Source: DASUKM01 sp036278735 (GTDB taxonomy: Bacteria; Acidobacteriota; Vicinamibacteria; Vicinamibacterales; 2-12-FULL-66-21). From it: DNA of 24,799 nt. Below the pieces are notes generated by a model. The model was not told where the DNA came from. It was given only the letters and a program-made list of their open reading frames with translations, and made no database searches. A program made the translations under genes and the position numbers. The stretch covers positions 1 to 24,799 of the forward strand of contig DASUKM010000020.1 in NCBI GenBank assembly GCA_036278735.1, read 5' to 3'. Every line of letters begins with the position of its first letter. Within the stretch, counting starts at the first letter, position 1. Below, in pieces: positions 16,371-24,734 of the stretch.

Positions 16371-19040
16371 ATGCGGCGTGTGTTCCTCGCTCGGCAGTTC
16401 GTTGGCTGTGTCGCCGCGGCGGCCCTGATGCTCGCGTCCGGGTGGTCGCCGCATGCGATCGCGCAGGCCCCCGGGACGGCGGTCCAGTCGCCCGAGCAGT
16501 TCCTCGGCTTCCGCGTCGGCACCGACAACAAGCTCGCCCGGTGGGACAAGATCGTCGACTACATGCGGCTGGTCGCGAACGGGTCCGATCGCGTGCGCTT
16601 CCGCGAGCTGGGCCAGTCGACGAGCGGCAATCCGTTCATTGCCCTGGAAATCAGCGCACCCGACACGCTGAATCGTCTCGACCACTACAAGCAGCTGGAG
16701 CGGCGTCTCTATTTCCAGGACGGCGTGCCGAGCGACGCCGAACGCGACGAGATCTTCCGCGAGGGGAAGGTCGTGGTCGTCGTGACGTGCAGCATCCACG
16801 CGACGGAAATCGGCGCCACGCAGATGTCGATGGAACTGGTGCACCGGCTCGCGACCGACCCGTCGCCCGAGGTGAAGAAGATCCTCGACAACGTGATCTT
16901 CGTGCTGCTCCCGAGCGTGAACCCGGACGGCGAGATCCTCGTGACCGACTGGTTCAACCGCAACGTCGGGACCCCCTACGAGCGCAGCCCGATCCCGTAT
17001 CTCTATCATCCGTACGTCGGGCACGACAACAACCGCGATCTGTACATGTTCACGCAGAAGGAGAGCCAGCTCACGGCGCAGCTCCTGTGGCACGACTGGT
17101 TCCCTGTCGTCTGGCTCGACGAGCACCAGATGGGGGGCAACGCGGCGCGCATCTTCGTCATGCCGGCGACCGATCCGATCAATCCCAACGTGCACCCGCT
17201 GATTTACCGCTGGAACGGCATCCTCGGCCAGTCGCAGGCGGCGGCGCTCGAAGCGGCCGGCAAGGACGGCATCATCTACAACTCGACGTACACGAACTTC
17301 TGGGAAGGGGCGATGGCGTGGAGCGGCTGGTGGCACAACGAGGTCGGGCTGCTCACCGAAGTCGCGAGCGTCGACGTCGCGGCGCCGACCGATCAGCAGC
17401 GGGCCACGCCGGGCCAGGCGACGGCGCCGCGCGGCGGACGCGGCCGCGGACGCGGCGTCTTCGAGACCGGCCACGCGCCCCTGCCGCCGCCCAACGACAT
17501 CACGCCGCGCACCGAATATCCGCGCCCCTGGATGGGCGGCCACTGGACGCTCCGCAACATCGTCGACTACGAACTCGTCGCGACCATGGGGCTGCTCGAT
17601 ACCGTGGCGGACCGGCGCGAGACGCTGCTGCGGCAGATCTACGAGGTGAACCGGGAGACCGTGGAAAACGGACGCAAAGGGGACCCCGGCGCGATTCTGA
17701 TTCCGGTCGCCTCACAGCACGATCCGAACGAGGCCCTGCATCTCGTCGAGAAGTTGCAGATGGGAGGCGTCGAGGTGGATCGCGCGGAGAAGCCGTTCCA
17801 GGCCGGCGGCGTGTCGTACGCGGCCGGCACGTTCGTGATCCCGATGACGCAGGTGTTCGCGCGCTACGCGAAAGACATCCTCGAGAAGCAGACCTATCCG
17901 GAGGTGCGGCGAACGCCGGCGTCCCCCCCCGAGCCGCCATACGACGTCACGGCCTGGTCGCTCGGCATGCTGCTGGGCGTCGACGTCGCGTTCGTCGACG
18001 CGCCGCTCGGCAGCGACGTCGCGCTCCGGAAGCTCGACGCCGCGCCGGCGCCCGGCGGCCGCGTCGAAGGGCGCGGCAGCGCGTACGTGTTCGACTACCG
18101 CGGGCCCGACGCGGCCAAGGCGATCAACGCGCTCCTGAAGCGCGGCGCGCACGTGTCGATCGAACGCGTGCCTACGGACGAAGACGAGTCGGCGCGGGTC
18201 CGCGTGACCGGCGCGCCGGCCGACGCGCTGCAGGCCGCCGCGCGCGATGCCGGCCTCGTCCTGACGGCAGCATCCAACGCCGCTCTGGCGCCCGGCGGCA
18301 CGCCCCTTACGGCGCCTCGCATCGGCATGTATCAGCCGTGGACCGGCGGCAACATGGACGAAGGCTGGACGCGCTGGGTGCTCGAGCAGTACGGCTTCGC
18401 GTCGACGCCGCTGCACAACGCCGACATCCGCGCCGGCGGCCTGCGCGATCGCTTCGACGCGATCGTTCTCGCGGATCAGAACCCGCGGCAGATGATCGAC
18501 GGCTACACCGGGCCGGCGATCCGGCCGGAGTACCGGGGCGGTCTCGGCGACGAAGGCGTGGCGGCGCTGAAGGCGTTCGTCGGGGCGGGCGGCACGCTCG
18601 TCACGCTCGGGGCGGCGTGCGACTTCGCGATCGATCAGTTCCCGCTCCCTGTCGACGATCTGCAGCGCGGGCTGACGCGCGATCAGCATTTCGCCCCCGG
18701 CACGATCCTGCGGGTGGAGGTGGACCCCGCGACGGCGATCGGGGCCGGCATGCCGCGGTCGACGTACGGCTTCTACGACAACAGCCCGTTCTTCTCCGTC
18801 TCCGACGGCTTCGCGTCGCAGCGCACGACGATCGTGGCGCGGTACCCGAACAGCCATCTGGTGGCGTCCGGCTGGCTGAAAGGAGAGGACCTGATGGCGG
18901 GCCGCGCCGCCGTCGTCTCCGTGGATCTGCATCCGGGCCGGACCGTGTTGTTCGGCTTGCGCCCGCAGCACCGCGCCCAGACGCACGCGACGTTCCCGCT
19001 GCTGTTCAACGCGCTGTATTTATCGGCGGCACAGCGGTAA
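16371..19040 (+). CDS. Secreted M14-family zinc carboxypeptidase-like protein
   Basis: An 889-residue exported protein. The signal peptide ends near A-I-A-Q-A (about residue 31). The M14 domain (about 50-340) shows the zinc motif H143-A-T-E146, the S-V-N-P-D-G strand, substrate-binding N220-N221-R222-D, third zinc ligand H252 in D-E-H-Q-M, and T-E330-V-A as the candidate catalytic Glu. A Gly/Arg linker (354-362, R-G-G-R-G-R-G-R-G) leads into a long C-terminal region. Residues about 650-770 look like a flavodoxin or class I amidotransferase-type alpha/beta fold (R-I-G-M-Y-Q-P, F-D-A-I-V-L-A-D, G-G-T-L-V-T-L-G) without an obvious catalytic triad. Such multi-domain M14 proteins are common in acidobacteria; I recall no assayed substrate. 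It probably acts on peptides in the periplasm or outside. It stands alone as a transcription unit after the repeat array. Confidence 0.9.
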   Translation: MRRVFLARQFVGCVAAAALMLASGWSPHAIAQAPGTAVQSPEQFLGFRVGTDNKLARWDKIVDYMRLVANGSDRVRFRELGQSTSGNPFIALEISAPDTLNRLDHYKQLERRLYFQDGVPSDAERDEIFREGKVVVVVTCSIHATEIGATQMSMELVHRLATDPSPEVKKILDNVIFVLLPSVNPDGEILVTDWFNRNVGTPYERSPIPYLYHPYVGHDNNRDLYMFTQKESQLTAQLLWHDWFPVVWLDEHQMGGNAARIFVMPATDPINPNVHPLIYRWNGILGQSQAAALEAAGKDGIIYNSTYTNFWEGAMAWSGWWHNEVGLLTEVASVDVAAPTDQQRATPGQATAPRGGRGRGRGVFETGHAPLPPPNDITPRTEYPRPWMGGHWTLRNIVDYELVATMGLLDTVADRRETLLRQIYEVNRETVENGRKGDPGAILIPVASQHDPNEALHLVEKLQMGGVEVDRAEKPFQAGGVSYAAGTFVIPMTQVFARYAKDILEKQTYPEVRRTPASPPEPPYDVTAWSLGMLLGVDVAFVDAPLGSDVALRKLDAAPAPGGRVEGRGSAYVFDYRGPDAAKAINALLKRGAHVSIERVPTDEDESARVRVTGAPADALQAAARDAGLVLTAASNAALAPGGTPLTAPRIGMYQPWTGGNMDEGWTRWVLEQYGFASTPLHNADIRAGGLRDRFDAIVLADQNPRQMIDGYTGPAIRPEYRGGLGDEGVAALKAFVGAGGTLVTLGAACDFAIDQFPLPVDDLQRGLTRDQHFAPGTILRVEVDPATAIGAGMPRSTYGFYDNSPFFSVSDGFASQRTTIVARYPNSHLVASGWLKGEDLMAGRAAVVSVDLHPGRTVLFGLRPQHRAQTHATFPLLFNALYLSAAQR

Positions 19041-19083
19041 CCGGCAGGCGGCGCCAGCGTTCGTTCGCAGCGCCCGCCGCCGG
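19041..19083 (+). terminator. GC-rich hairpin directly after the M14 stop
   Basis: Arms 19041-19054 and 19070-19083 pair over 14 positions with three mismatches, with a 15-nt loop. It begins right after TAA. Only a short GGTTCTC follows rather than a T-run, so a true intrinsic terminator is uncertain. Confidence 0.35.
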
Positions 19084-19091
19084 GGTTCTCA

Positions 19092-19224
19092 CAGGAGATC
19101 AGGAGACCGGTACGGTTGACCGTTGCTCTCCTGCCGTCCGACAAGCCGCGTCGTGTGTCGCCGCCGCAAGCAGCCGCGCGCCACTCACCGGACAGGCCCA
19201 CCCCAACGTCCTCCTGATCTCCTG
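19092..19224. repeat. 14-bp perfect inverted repeat between convergent genes
   Basis: CAGGAGATCAGGAG (19092-19105) and CTCCTGATCTCCTG (19211-19224) are exact reverse complements 105 bp apart. Each arm is itself an 8-bp-period repeat (CAGGAGAT/CAGGAGAC and CTCCTGAT/CTCCTGGT). Apart from this and the hairpin at 19041-19083, nothing else is seen in the 202-bp gap between the M14 and transketolase stops. Confidence 0.85.
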
Positions 19225-19242
19225 GTCTCCTGCCTTCGGAGC

Positions 19243-21108
19243 TCAGGCCTTGACGCGGATGCGCGCGCGCACGGCCTGCACGATGTGCTTGGCGGAGATG
19301 CCGAAGCGGTCGAGCAGCTCGTCGGGCTGACCGCTGCGCGGGATCTCGCGGACCGCGAGCCGCGTGGCGCTGAAGCCCGCGGGGGCGAGCGCCTCGCTCA
19401 CGGCATCGCCGAGCCCGCCCGCCGCGTAGTGATCCTCGACCGACACGACGATCCCGCCGGTGGCCCGCGCGGCGGCGACGAGCGTCGCGGCGTCGATCGG
19501 CTGCACCGAATAGGCGTCGATCACGCGGATCGCGATCCCTTCCGTCTTCAACTGGTCGTACGCCTCGAGGGCCTCGAACAGGGTGACGCCCGCACCCACG
19601 ACCGTCGCCACGTCGTCGGCGCTCTGGCGCACGACCTTCGAGCCGCCGATCGGAAAGCTCTCGCTGGCGTCGTAGATGACCGGCGTCTTCGGACGGGACG
19701 TCCGCATGTAAACCATCCCCTTGTGCTGCGCCATCTGCTCGACCAGCCGCGCGGTGCTCATCGCCTCGGATGGATAGAGCACGACGCAGTCGGGCACGGC
19801 GCGCGTGATCGCCATGTCTTCGAGCGCCATCTGCGAGGGGCCGTCCTCGCCGATGGAGATGCCCGCGTGCGACCCCGTCAGCTTGACGTTGACGCCGGAG
19901 ATGCCCGCCATCCGGATGAAATCGGCCGCGCGCGACAGGAAGCACGCGAACGTCGAGGCGAACGGAATGGCGCCGCGCGCGGCGAGCCCCATCGAAGCCC
20001 CGACCATCACCTGTTCGGCGATGAAGTTCTCGTAGAAGCGGCCGGCGTACGCCTTCTCGAACTTGTCGCTGAACGTGGAGTTCTTGACGTCGGCATCGAG
20101 CGCGACGATGCGCGGGTCGATGCCGCCGACGACGGCCAGGGCGACCCCCCAGGCCTCGCGCGTGGCGACCGCGTCCCCCTTTTTGTAGGCTGGCGCGGGC
20201 ACCGTCGAGTAGTCTCCCGCGGGGATCTCGCGGCTGTGCGAGGTGGGACGGCGGATCTCCGGCTTCGGCGCGTTCGGCACGAGCTGCTTCTGCAGCTCGG
20301 CGATCGCCTTGTCCATCTCGTCTCCCTTTTTCAGCGCCTTGCCGTGCCAGCCGTCCTTCCCTTGAATCGACGCGATCCCCTTCCCCTTCTCGGTGCGCGC
20401 GAGGATCACCGTCGGACGCCCCTTCGTGCGGCGCGCCTCTTCGAAGGCCTTGAGGATCGCTTCCATGTCGTGCCCGTCGATCACGACCGCATGCCAGCCG
20501 AACGCGGCCCAGCGACGCTGGAACTGATCCATGTCGTGGCCGAACTGCGTCGCGCGGCTCTGGCCGAGGCCGTTGACGTCGACGATCGCGCACAGGTTGT
20601 CGAGCTTCTGGAACTGGCCGATGTCGGCCGCTTCCCAGACGGAGCCTTCGGCCGATTCGCCGTCGCCGAGCAGCACGTAGGTGCGGTAGTCGGAGCCGAT
20701 GCGGCGCGCGTTGAGCGCGATGCCGATCGCGGCGCAGATGCCCTGGCCGAGCGAGCCGGTCGCGACGTCGACGAACGGCAGACGCGGCGTGGGATGCCCT
20801 TCGAGATCCGAACCGATCTGCCGCAGCTTCAGCAGGTCGCTGCGCGGGAACAGGCCGGCTTCGGCCCAGACCGCGTACAGGATCGGCGCCGCGTGCCCCT
20901 TCGAGAGGACGAAGCGGTCGTTGTCGGGATTCTGCGGATCCTGCGGGTCGTACCGCATCTCGCTGAAGAAGAGCGCGGACATGACATCGGCGGCCGAGAG
21001 GCAGCTCGTCGGATGCCCGCTGCCCGCCTCGCTCGTGGACTTGACCGAGTCGATGCGCAGCTGAGCCGCGATGTTGCGGAGCGATTCGAGCGAAGCAGTC
21101 GTGGACAC
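19243..21108 (-). CDS. tkt: Transketolase, short animal-like type
   Basis: A 621-residue thiamine diphosphate enzyme of the non-oxidative pentose phosphate pathway, moving two-carbon ketol units between sugar phosphates. Key features are H32 in G-S-G-H-P, H72 in S-K-G-H-A-A-P, G-S-L-G-Q-G (118-123), the ThDP motif G148-D-G-E with N179, and the pyrimidine-domain F-I-A-E-Q with the activating Glu. It is a single chain, not split. Many stretches (G-H-P-T-S-C, Y-A-V-W-A-E-A-G, D-V-A-T-G-S-L-G-Q-G) match the vertebrate enzyme as I remember it more closely than E. coli TktA, and it is about 40 residues shorter than TktA. It starts at a GTG without a clear Shine-Dalgarno, 37 bp after the DUF255 gene, so they are probably co-transcribed. 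Confidence 0.95.
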   Translation of the reverse strand: MSTTASLESLRNIAAQLRIDSVKSTSEAGSGHPTSCLSAADVMSALFFSEMRYDPQDPQNPDNDRFVLSKGHAAPILYAVWAEAGLFPRSDLLKLRQIGSDLEGHPTPRLPFVDVATGSLGQGICAAIGIALNARRIGSDYRTYVLLGDGESAEGSVWEAADIGQFQKLDNLCAIVDVNGLGQSRATQFGHDMDQFQRRWAAFGWHAVVIDGHDMEAILKAFEEARRTKGRPTVILARTEKGKGIASIQGKDGWHGKALKKGDEMDKAIAELQKQLVPNAPKPEIRRPTSHSREIPAGDYSTVPAPAYKKGDAVATREAWGVALAVVGGIDPRIVALDADVKNSTFSDKFEKAYAGRFYENFIAEQVMVGASMGLAARGAIPFASTFACFLSRAADFIRMAGISGVNVKLTGSHAGISIGEDGPSQMALEDMAITRAVPDCVVLYPSEAMSTARLVEQMAQHKGMVYMRTSRPKTPVIYDASESFPIGGSKVVRQSADDVATVVGAGVTLFEALEAYDQLKTEGIAIRVIDAYSVQPIDAATLVAAARATGGIVVSVEDHYAAGGLGDAVSEALAPAGFSATRLAVREIPRSGQPDELLDRFGISAKHIVQAVRARIRVKA

Positions 21109-21116
21109 AACAGGTG

Positions 21117-21122
21117 AGTGTA
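21117..21122 (-). promoter_or_regulatory. Possible -10 box (TACACT) before transketolase
   Basis: TACACT with 8 nt before GTG 21108, in the 37-bp gap after the DUF255 gene. The spacing would allow a near-leaderless internal transcript. The evidence is weak. Confidence 0.22.
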
Positions 21123-21145
21123 TCAGAAGCCGCCCTTGGCGGATC

Positions 21146-22636
21146 TTACGGCGCGAGCACGGCGCGGGCAGCGAGCGCGTAATGGGCGGCGAGCGGGCCC
21201 TGCGCGGAGACGCGCGGGTACAACGCCAGCAGGATCGATTCGGCCCGCCCGCGGAACGCCGATTCGTCCGACACCCGCGCGAGTCGCGCGAACGCGCGGG
21301 CGGCCTCGCAGCCGGTCACGAACGGATGCTCCGGCGCGGCGAGCAGGCCCACGTCGTCGTCTCGAGGGACGCGATCGCGCACGGTCCCGCCAGCCTCGTC
21401 CCACAACGCGCGAAGCACGTAATGCGCGATCTCTTCGGCCATCATCAGGTAGGGCTCGTCGCCGGTGCGGTCGTGCGCGTCGAGCATCGCGTGGACGACC
21501 GCGCATTGATCGGCGAGCAGGCCGCGCACCACGCGGGCGCAGTCGGCACAGTGCGCCACGCCGTCGCCCGGCCGGTAGGCGGCCAGCACGACGCGCTCGA
21601 GCGCGCGCAGCGCGCGGGCCGCGAGGTCATTGTCTTCGAGCAGCGACGAGGCGGCGAGCAGCGCGCTGACGGCGGCGCCGTTGGCGTCGGTGAAGAGCGT
21701 CCGATCCACCTCCGGACGGGTCCGACCCGTCCGCTCCGTCGCGCCGTAGTACTCGGGCGCGGCCTCTTCGCTGCCGGAATAGCCCCCGGCCGGATCGCCA
21801 AGGCGATCGTCGAGGTACCGAATGGTCCGGCCGATGACCTCGAGGTACGCGCCGTCGCCGAACACGCGTTCGGCCTCGACGAACGCGCCCAGCAGCGACG
21901 CGTTCGTCTCGAGCAGCTTTTCGAGGTGCGGCAACTGCCAGTCGCGCGCGGCCGCGTAGCGGAAGAAGCCGCCGTCCACCGGGTCGTGCAGCGCCCCTTC
22001 CGCCATCGCGTCGAGCGTCCGCTCCGCGATGCGGCGCGCGACCGGATCGCCACTCTCGCCGAAGCGCGCCAGCGCGAGCCGGATGGGTGCGGTGTGCGGG
22101 AACTTCGGCTCGATGCCGAATCCGCCGTGCGCCTCGTCGAAGAGCGCCAGGACGCGATCGCCGACGGTCCGGGCCGCGGCCGTCAACGCGCCGGGCGCCG
22201 GCGGGGCGCCGCTCGAGCCGGTCACGGTCCCGCGATGATCGGACGACGAGGAAGACGAGGGAGGGCACGCGTCCGGATCGAAGGCGGCCAGCACGCGCAT
22301 CAGGATCGATTCGATACGATCCAGCGCGACGAACGTGCCGCCGCCGAGCAGCTCGCCCGTCGGCGTGAGGAACGCCGTCGTCGGCCAGCCCCCCAGGTTG
22401 TACCGCTCGTTGATGTCGGGCCGCCGATCCGAGTCCACGCGCAGCGCCACGAAGCGATCCCCGACGAGCGCCGCCACGCGCGCGTCGGCCCACGTCGTGG
22501 CATCCATCTGATGACACGCGTGGCACCAGCGGGCGCTGATCGACAGCAGCACCGGCTTGCGCTCGCGCGCCGCGCGCGCGAACGGCTCCGCGCCCCACGC
22601 GTCCCAGACGATGGCCGCCGCCGGAGGGGGTGACAC
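21146..22636 (-). CDS. DUF255 thioredoxin-like protein (YyaL/SPATA20 family), short form
   Basis: A 496-residue protein. The N-terminal thioredoxin-like domain (about 10-120) has W37-C38-H-A-C41-H in place of the more usual W-C-H-V-M form, giving a CxxC redox pair. The helical (alpha/alpha)6-like remainder carries P-K-F-P-H, D-P-V-D-G-G-F-F-R-Y, L-P-H-L-E-K-L-L and a later H-C-A-D-C. A low-complexity Ser run (about 125-131) separates the domains. Typical family members are about 650-700 residues, so this is a short version, lacking length mainly in the C-terminal part. The biochemical role of the family is not firmly established. It starts at a GTG that lies exactly at leaderless spacing from a palindromic -10 box shared with the divergent DUF4149 gene. 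Confidence 0.87.
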   Translation of the reverse strand: MSPPPAAAIVWDAWGAEPFARAARERKPVLLSISARWCHACHQMDATTWADARVAALVGDRFVALRVDSDRRPDINERYNLGGWPTTAFLTPTGELLGGGTFVALDRIESILMRVLAAFDPDACPPSSSSSSDHRGTVTGSSGAPPAPGALTAAARTVGDRVLALFDEAHGGFGIEPKFPHTAPIRLALARFGESGDPVARRIAERTLDAMAEGALHDPVDGGFFRYAAARDWQLPHLEKLLETNASLLGAFVEAERVFGDGAYLEVIGRTIRYLDDRLGDPAGGYSGSEEAAPEYYGATERTGRTRPEVDRTLFTDANGAAVSALLAASSLLEDNDLAARALRALERVVLAAYRPGDGVAHCADCARVVRGLLADQCAVVHAMLDAHDRTGDEPYLMMAEEIAHYVLRALWDEAGGTVRDRVPRDDDVGLLAAPEHPFVTGCEAARAFARLARVSDESAFRGRAESILLALYPRVSAQGPLAAHYALAARAVLAP

Positions 22637-22642
22637 GACCGC

Positions 22643-22650
22643 ATTATAAT
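22643..22650. promoter_or_regulatory. Palindromic -10 element serving two divergent genes
   Basis: ATTATAAT is its own reverse complement and contains TATAAT on both strands (plus 22645-22650, minus 22648-22643). With standard spacing the plus +1 is 22657, the A of the DUF4149 ATG, and the minus +1 is 22636, the G of the DUF255 GTG. Both genes lack Shine-Dalgarno sequences. No good -35 is visible on either side. Confidence 0.65.
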
Positions 22651-22656
22651 GATGGG

Positions 22657-23148
22657 ATGCTCGCGCTGCGCTACATCGCGCTGCTCGCGCTCGTCCTCTG
22701 GATCGGCGGTCTCGTGGCGCTCGGCGGCTTCGCGGCGCCGGCGATCTTCGGCGTGATCGGCGCGCGCGATCCGGCCGGCGGCCGGCTGCTCGCGGGCGCG
22801 GTCTTCGGCGAAACGCTCGGCCGCTTCTTCCTGCTCACCTACGCGGCCGGCGCGATCCTGCTGCTGGCCATGATCGCGCGCGCCGTGCTCGGCCCGCGGC
22901 CGCGGCGCTTCGCCTGGCGCGCCGGGCTCGCCTGCGTCATGCTGCTGAGCACGCTCTATTCCGGCCTGGTGCTCGTGCGGGAGATCGATGGCGTGCAAGC
23001 GCAGATCGGCGACCGCGCCCCCTCGAGCCTGCCGGCGGACAATCCGCTCCGCCTCGAGTTCGGACGCCTGCACGCGGCGACGAGCGGTCTTCAGGTGGTG
23101 CCGCTGCTCGGCGGGCTCGCGCTGCTCTACTGGGAAGCCAAAGAATGA
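22657..23148 (+). CDS. DUF4149 (TMEM205-like) integral membrane protein
   Basis: A 163-residue inner-membrane protein with four hydrophobic segments (about 4-30, 48-76, 88-106 and 139-158). The pattern fits DUF4149: an early L-W-I-G-G, an F-x-x-P-A-I-F stretch, an E-T-L-G-R-F-F block, and a late H-A-A-T-S-G-L-Q. The function of the family is not known to me. ATG 22657 is preferred to an in-frame GTG at 22630 because the latter would overlap the divergent gene and the -10 box, and would add polar residues before the first membrane helix. The stop overlaps the GAF gene start by ATGA. Confidence 0.85.
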   Translation: MLALRYIALLALVLWIGGLVALGGFAAPAIFGVIGARDPAGGRLLAGAVFGETLGRFFLLTYAAGAILLLAMIARAVLGPRPRRFAWRAGLACVMLLSTLYSGLVLVREIDGVQAQIGDRAPSSLPADNPLRLEFGRLHAATSGLQVVPLLGGLALLYWEAKE

Positions 23149-23630
23149 CCACGCTCGAACAGGATCGGCTGCTCCGGTCGGTGCGCGACGCCATCGTCGA
23201 AGCCATGGACGCGACGCGCGCCATGGAACAGACCGTGCGGCTGCTGAAGGACGCGGTCGCGCACTACTCGTGGGTCGGCGTGTACGTGCTCGAGGGGGAC
23301 GTGCTGGTGCTCGGCCCGTTCGTCGGCAAACCCTCGCCGCACACCCGCATTCCGGTCGGCCAGGGCATTTGCGGCGCGGCGGCCGCCGAGCGCGCGACCA
23401 TCGTGGTCGAGGACGTGAAGGCGGACGCGCGGTATCTGGCGTGCAGTCTGGAGACTCAGTCGGAGATCGTCGTGCCGATCATGCGGGATGGACGCGTGCT
23501 CGGCGAGATCGATATCGACAGCGATCGTCCCGCGGCGTTCGACGCGGCGGACCGGGGGCTGCTCGAGGCGGTCGCGGCCCTGCTGGCCGACCGGCTGTCC
23601 GAGTCCTCGCCGGCCGGCCAGACGCGATGA
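23145..23630 (+). CDS. GAF-domain protein, free methionine-R-sulfoxide reductase-like
   Basis: A 161-residue single GAF domain, about the size of MsrC/YebR-type enzymes that reduce free methionine-R-sulfoxide. It shares their layout: Y-S-W-V-G-V-Y (41-47), I-P-V-G-Q-G-I-C76-G, V-E-D-V (88-91), A-C100, S-E-I-V-V-P (106-111) and a late D-I-D-S-D. In YebR, as I recall it, three Cys matter. The equivalents of the second (C76) and the catalytic one (C100) are present, but the first is replaced within P-H-T-R-I (65-69). It may use another reductant or may act as a ligand sensor. It overlaps both neighbours by ATGA. Confidence 0.85.
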   Translation: MTTLEQDRLLRSVRDAIVEAMDATRAMEQTVRLLKDAVAHYSWVGVYVLEGDVLVLGPFVGKPSPHTRIPVGQGICGAAAAERATIVVEDVKADARYLACSLETQSEIVVPIMRDGRVLGEIDIDSDRPAAFDAADRGLLEAVAALLADRLSESSPAGQTR

Positions 23631-24631
23631 CACACACCGTCACCTTGATTCCGGGGGACGGCATCGGGCCCGAAGTGACGGCGGCCGTCGTCCGCATCTT
23701 CGACGAGGCTGGCGTCCCGATCGAGTGGGAGTCGCACGAAGCAGGCGTGATCGCCTTCGAGCGGACGGGGGCGCCGCTGCCGCCTGCGCTGATCGAGTCG
23801 GTGAAGCGGAATCGCGTGGCGCTCAAGGGCCCGGTCACCACTCCGGTGGGCGAGGGCTTCACGAGCGTGAACGTCGGGCTGCGCAAAGCGCTCGAGCTGT
23901 ACGCGAACCTGCGGCCGATCCGCAACATCCCCGGCGTCCCCAGCCGGTTCGATCGCGTCGACCTCATCGTCGTCCGCGAGAACACCGAGGATCTGTACGC
24001 GGGGCTCGAACACGAAATCGTGCCGGGCATCGTGGAAAGCCTGAAGATCATCACCGAGAAGGCGTCGACGCGGATTGCGAGATTCGCCTTCGAGTTCGCC
24101 CGCGCGAAAGGGCGCCGGCGCGTCACCGCCATCCACAAGGCGAACATCATGAAGCTCGGCGACGGCCTGTTCCTCGACAGCGCACGCCGTGTCGCGCGCG
24201 AGTACGGGGACGTGACCTACGACGAACGGATCGTGGACGCCGCCTGCATGCACCTGGTGATGCATCCCGAGCGGCTCGACGTGCTGCTGCTGCCGAACCT
24301 CTACGGCGACATCGTGTCGGATCTGTGCGCCGGGCTCGTCGGCGGCCTCGGCGTCGTGCCGGGGGCGAACATCGGGGCCGGGGCGGCCGTCTTCGAAGCG
24401 GTGCACGGCAGCGCCCCCGACATCGCCGGGCGCAACGTCGCGAACCCGACGGCCCTGCTGCTCTCCGGCGTCATGATGCTGGAGCATCTCGGCGAGGCGG
24501 ACCGCGCCGCGCGCATCCTGGCGGCGCTCCATCGCGTGCTCGGGGAAGGACGCATCCGGACCCCCGACCTGGGCGGCACGGCCACGACGACGGAATTCAC
24601 GGAGGCGATCTGCGCGGAAGTCGCCGGGGGC

Positions 24632-24637
<6 letters not shown>
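23627..24637 (+). CDS. icd: NAD-type isocitrate dehydrogenase (isocitrate/isopropylmalate family)
   Basis: A 336-residue beta-decarboxylating dehydrogenase. The substrate loop reads S80-V-N82-V-G-L-R86, carrying the Ser and Asn of isocitrate dehydrogenases rather than the Glu-Leu-Leu pattern of isopropylmalate dehydrogenases. Other residues are R96, R99, R117, Y124, K171 and D228/D232 in Y-G-D-I-V-S-D. The coenzyme loop G-S-A-P-D265-I266-A-G has Asp-Ile where NADP enzymes have Lys-Tyr, pointing to NAD+. The role is oxidative decarboxylation of isocitrate to 2-oxoglutarate in the TCA cycle; homoisocitrate dehydrogenase is a less likely alternative. It overlaps the GAF gene by ATGA, and its last codon and stop fall in the first heptamer of the downstream array. 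Confidence 0.9.
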
Positions 24638-24729
<92 letters not shown>

Positions 24730-24734
24730 AGGTT

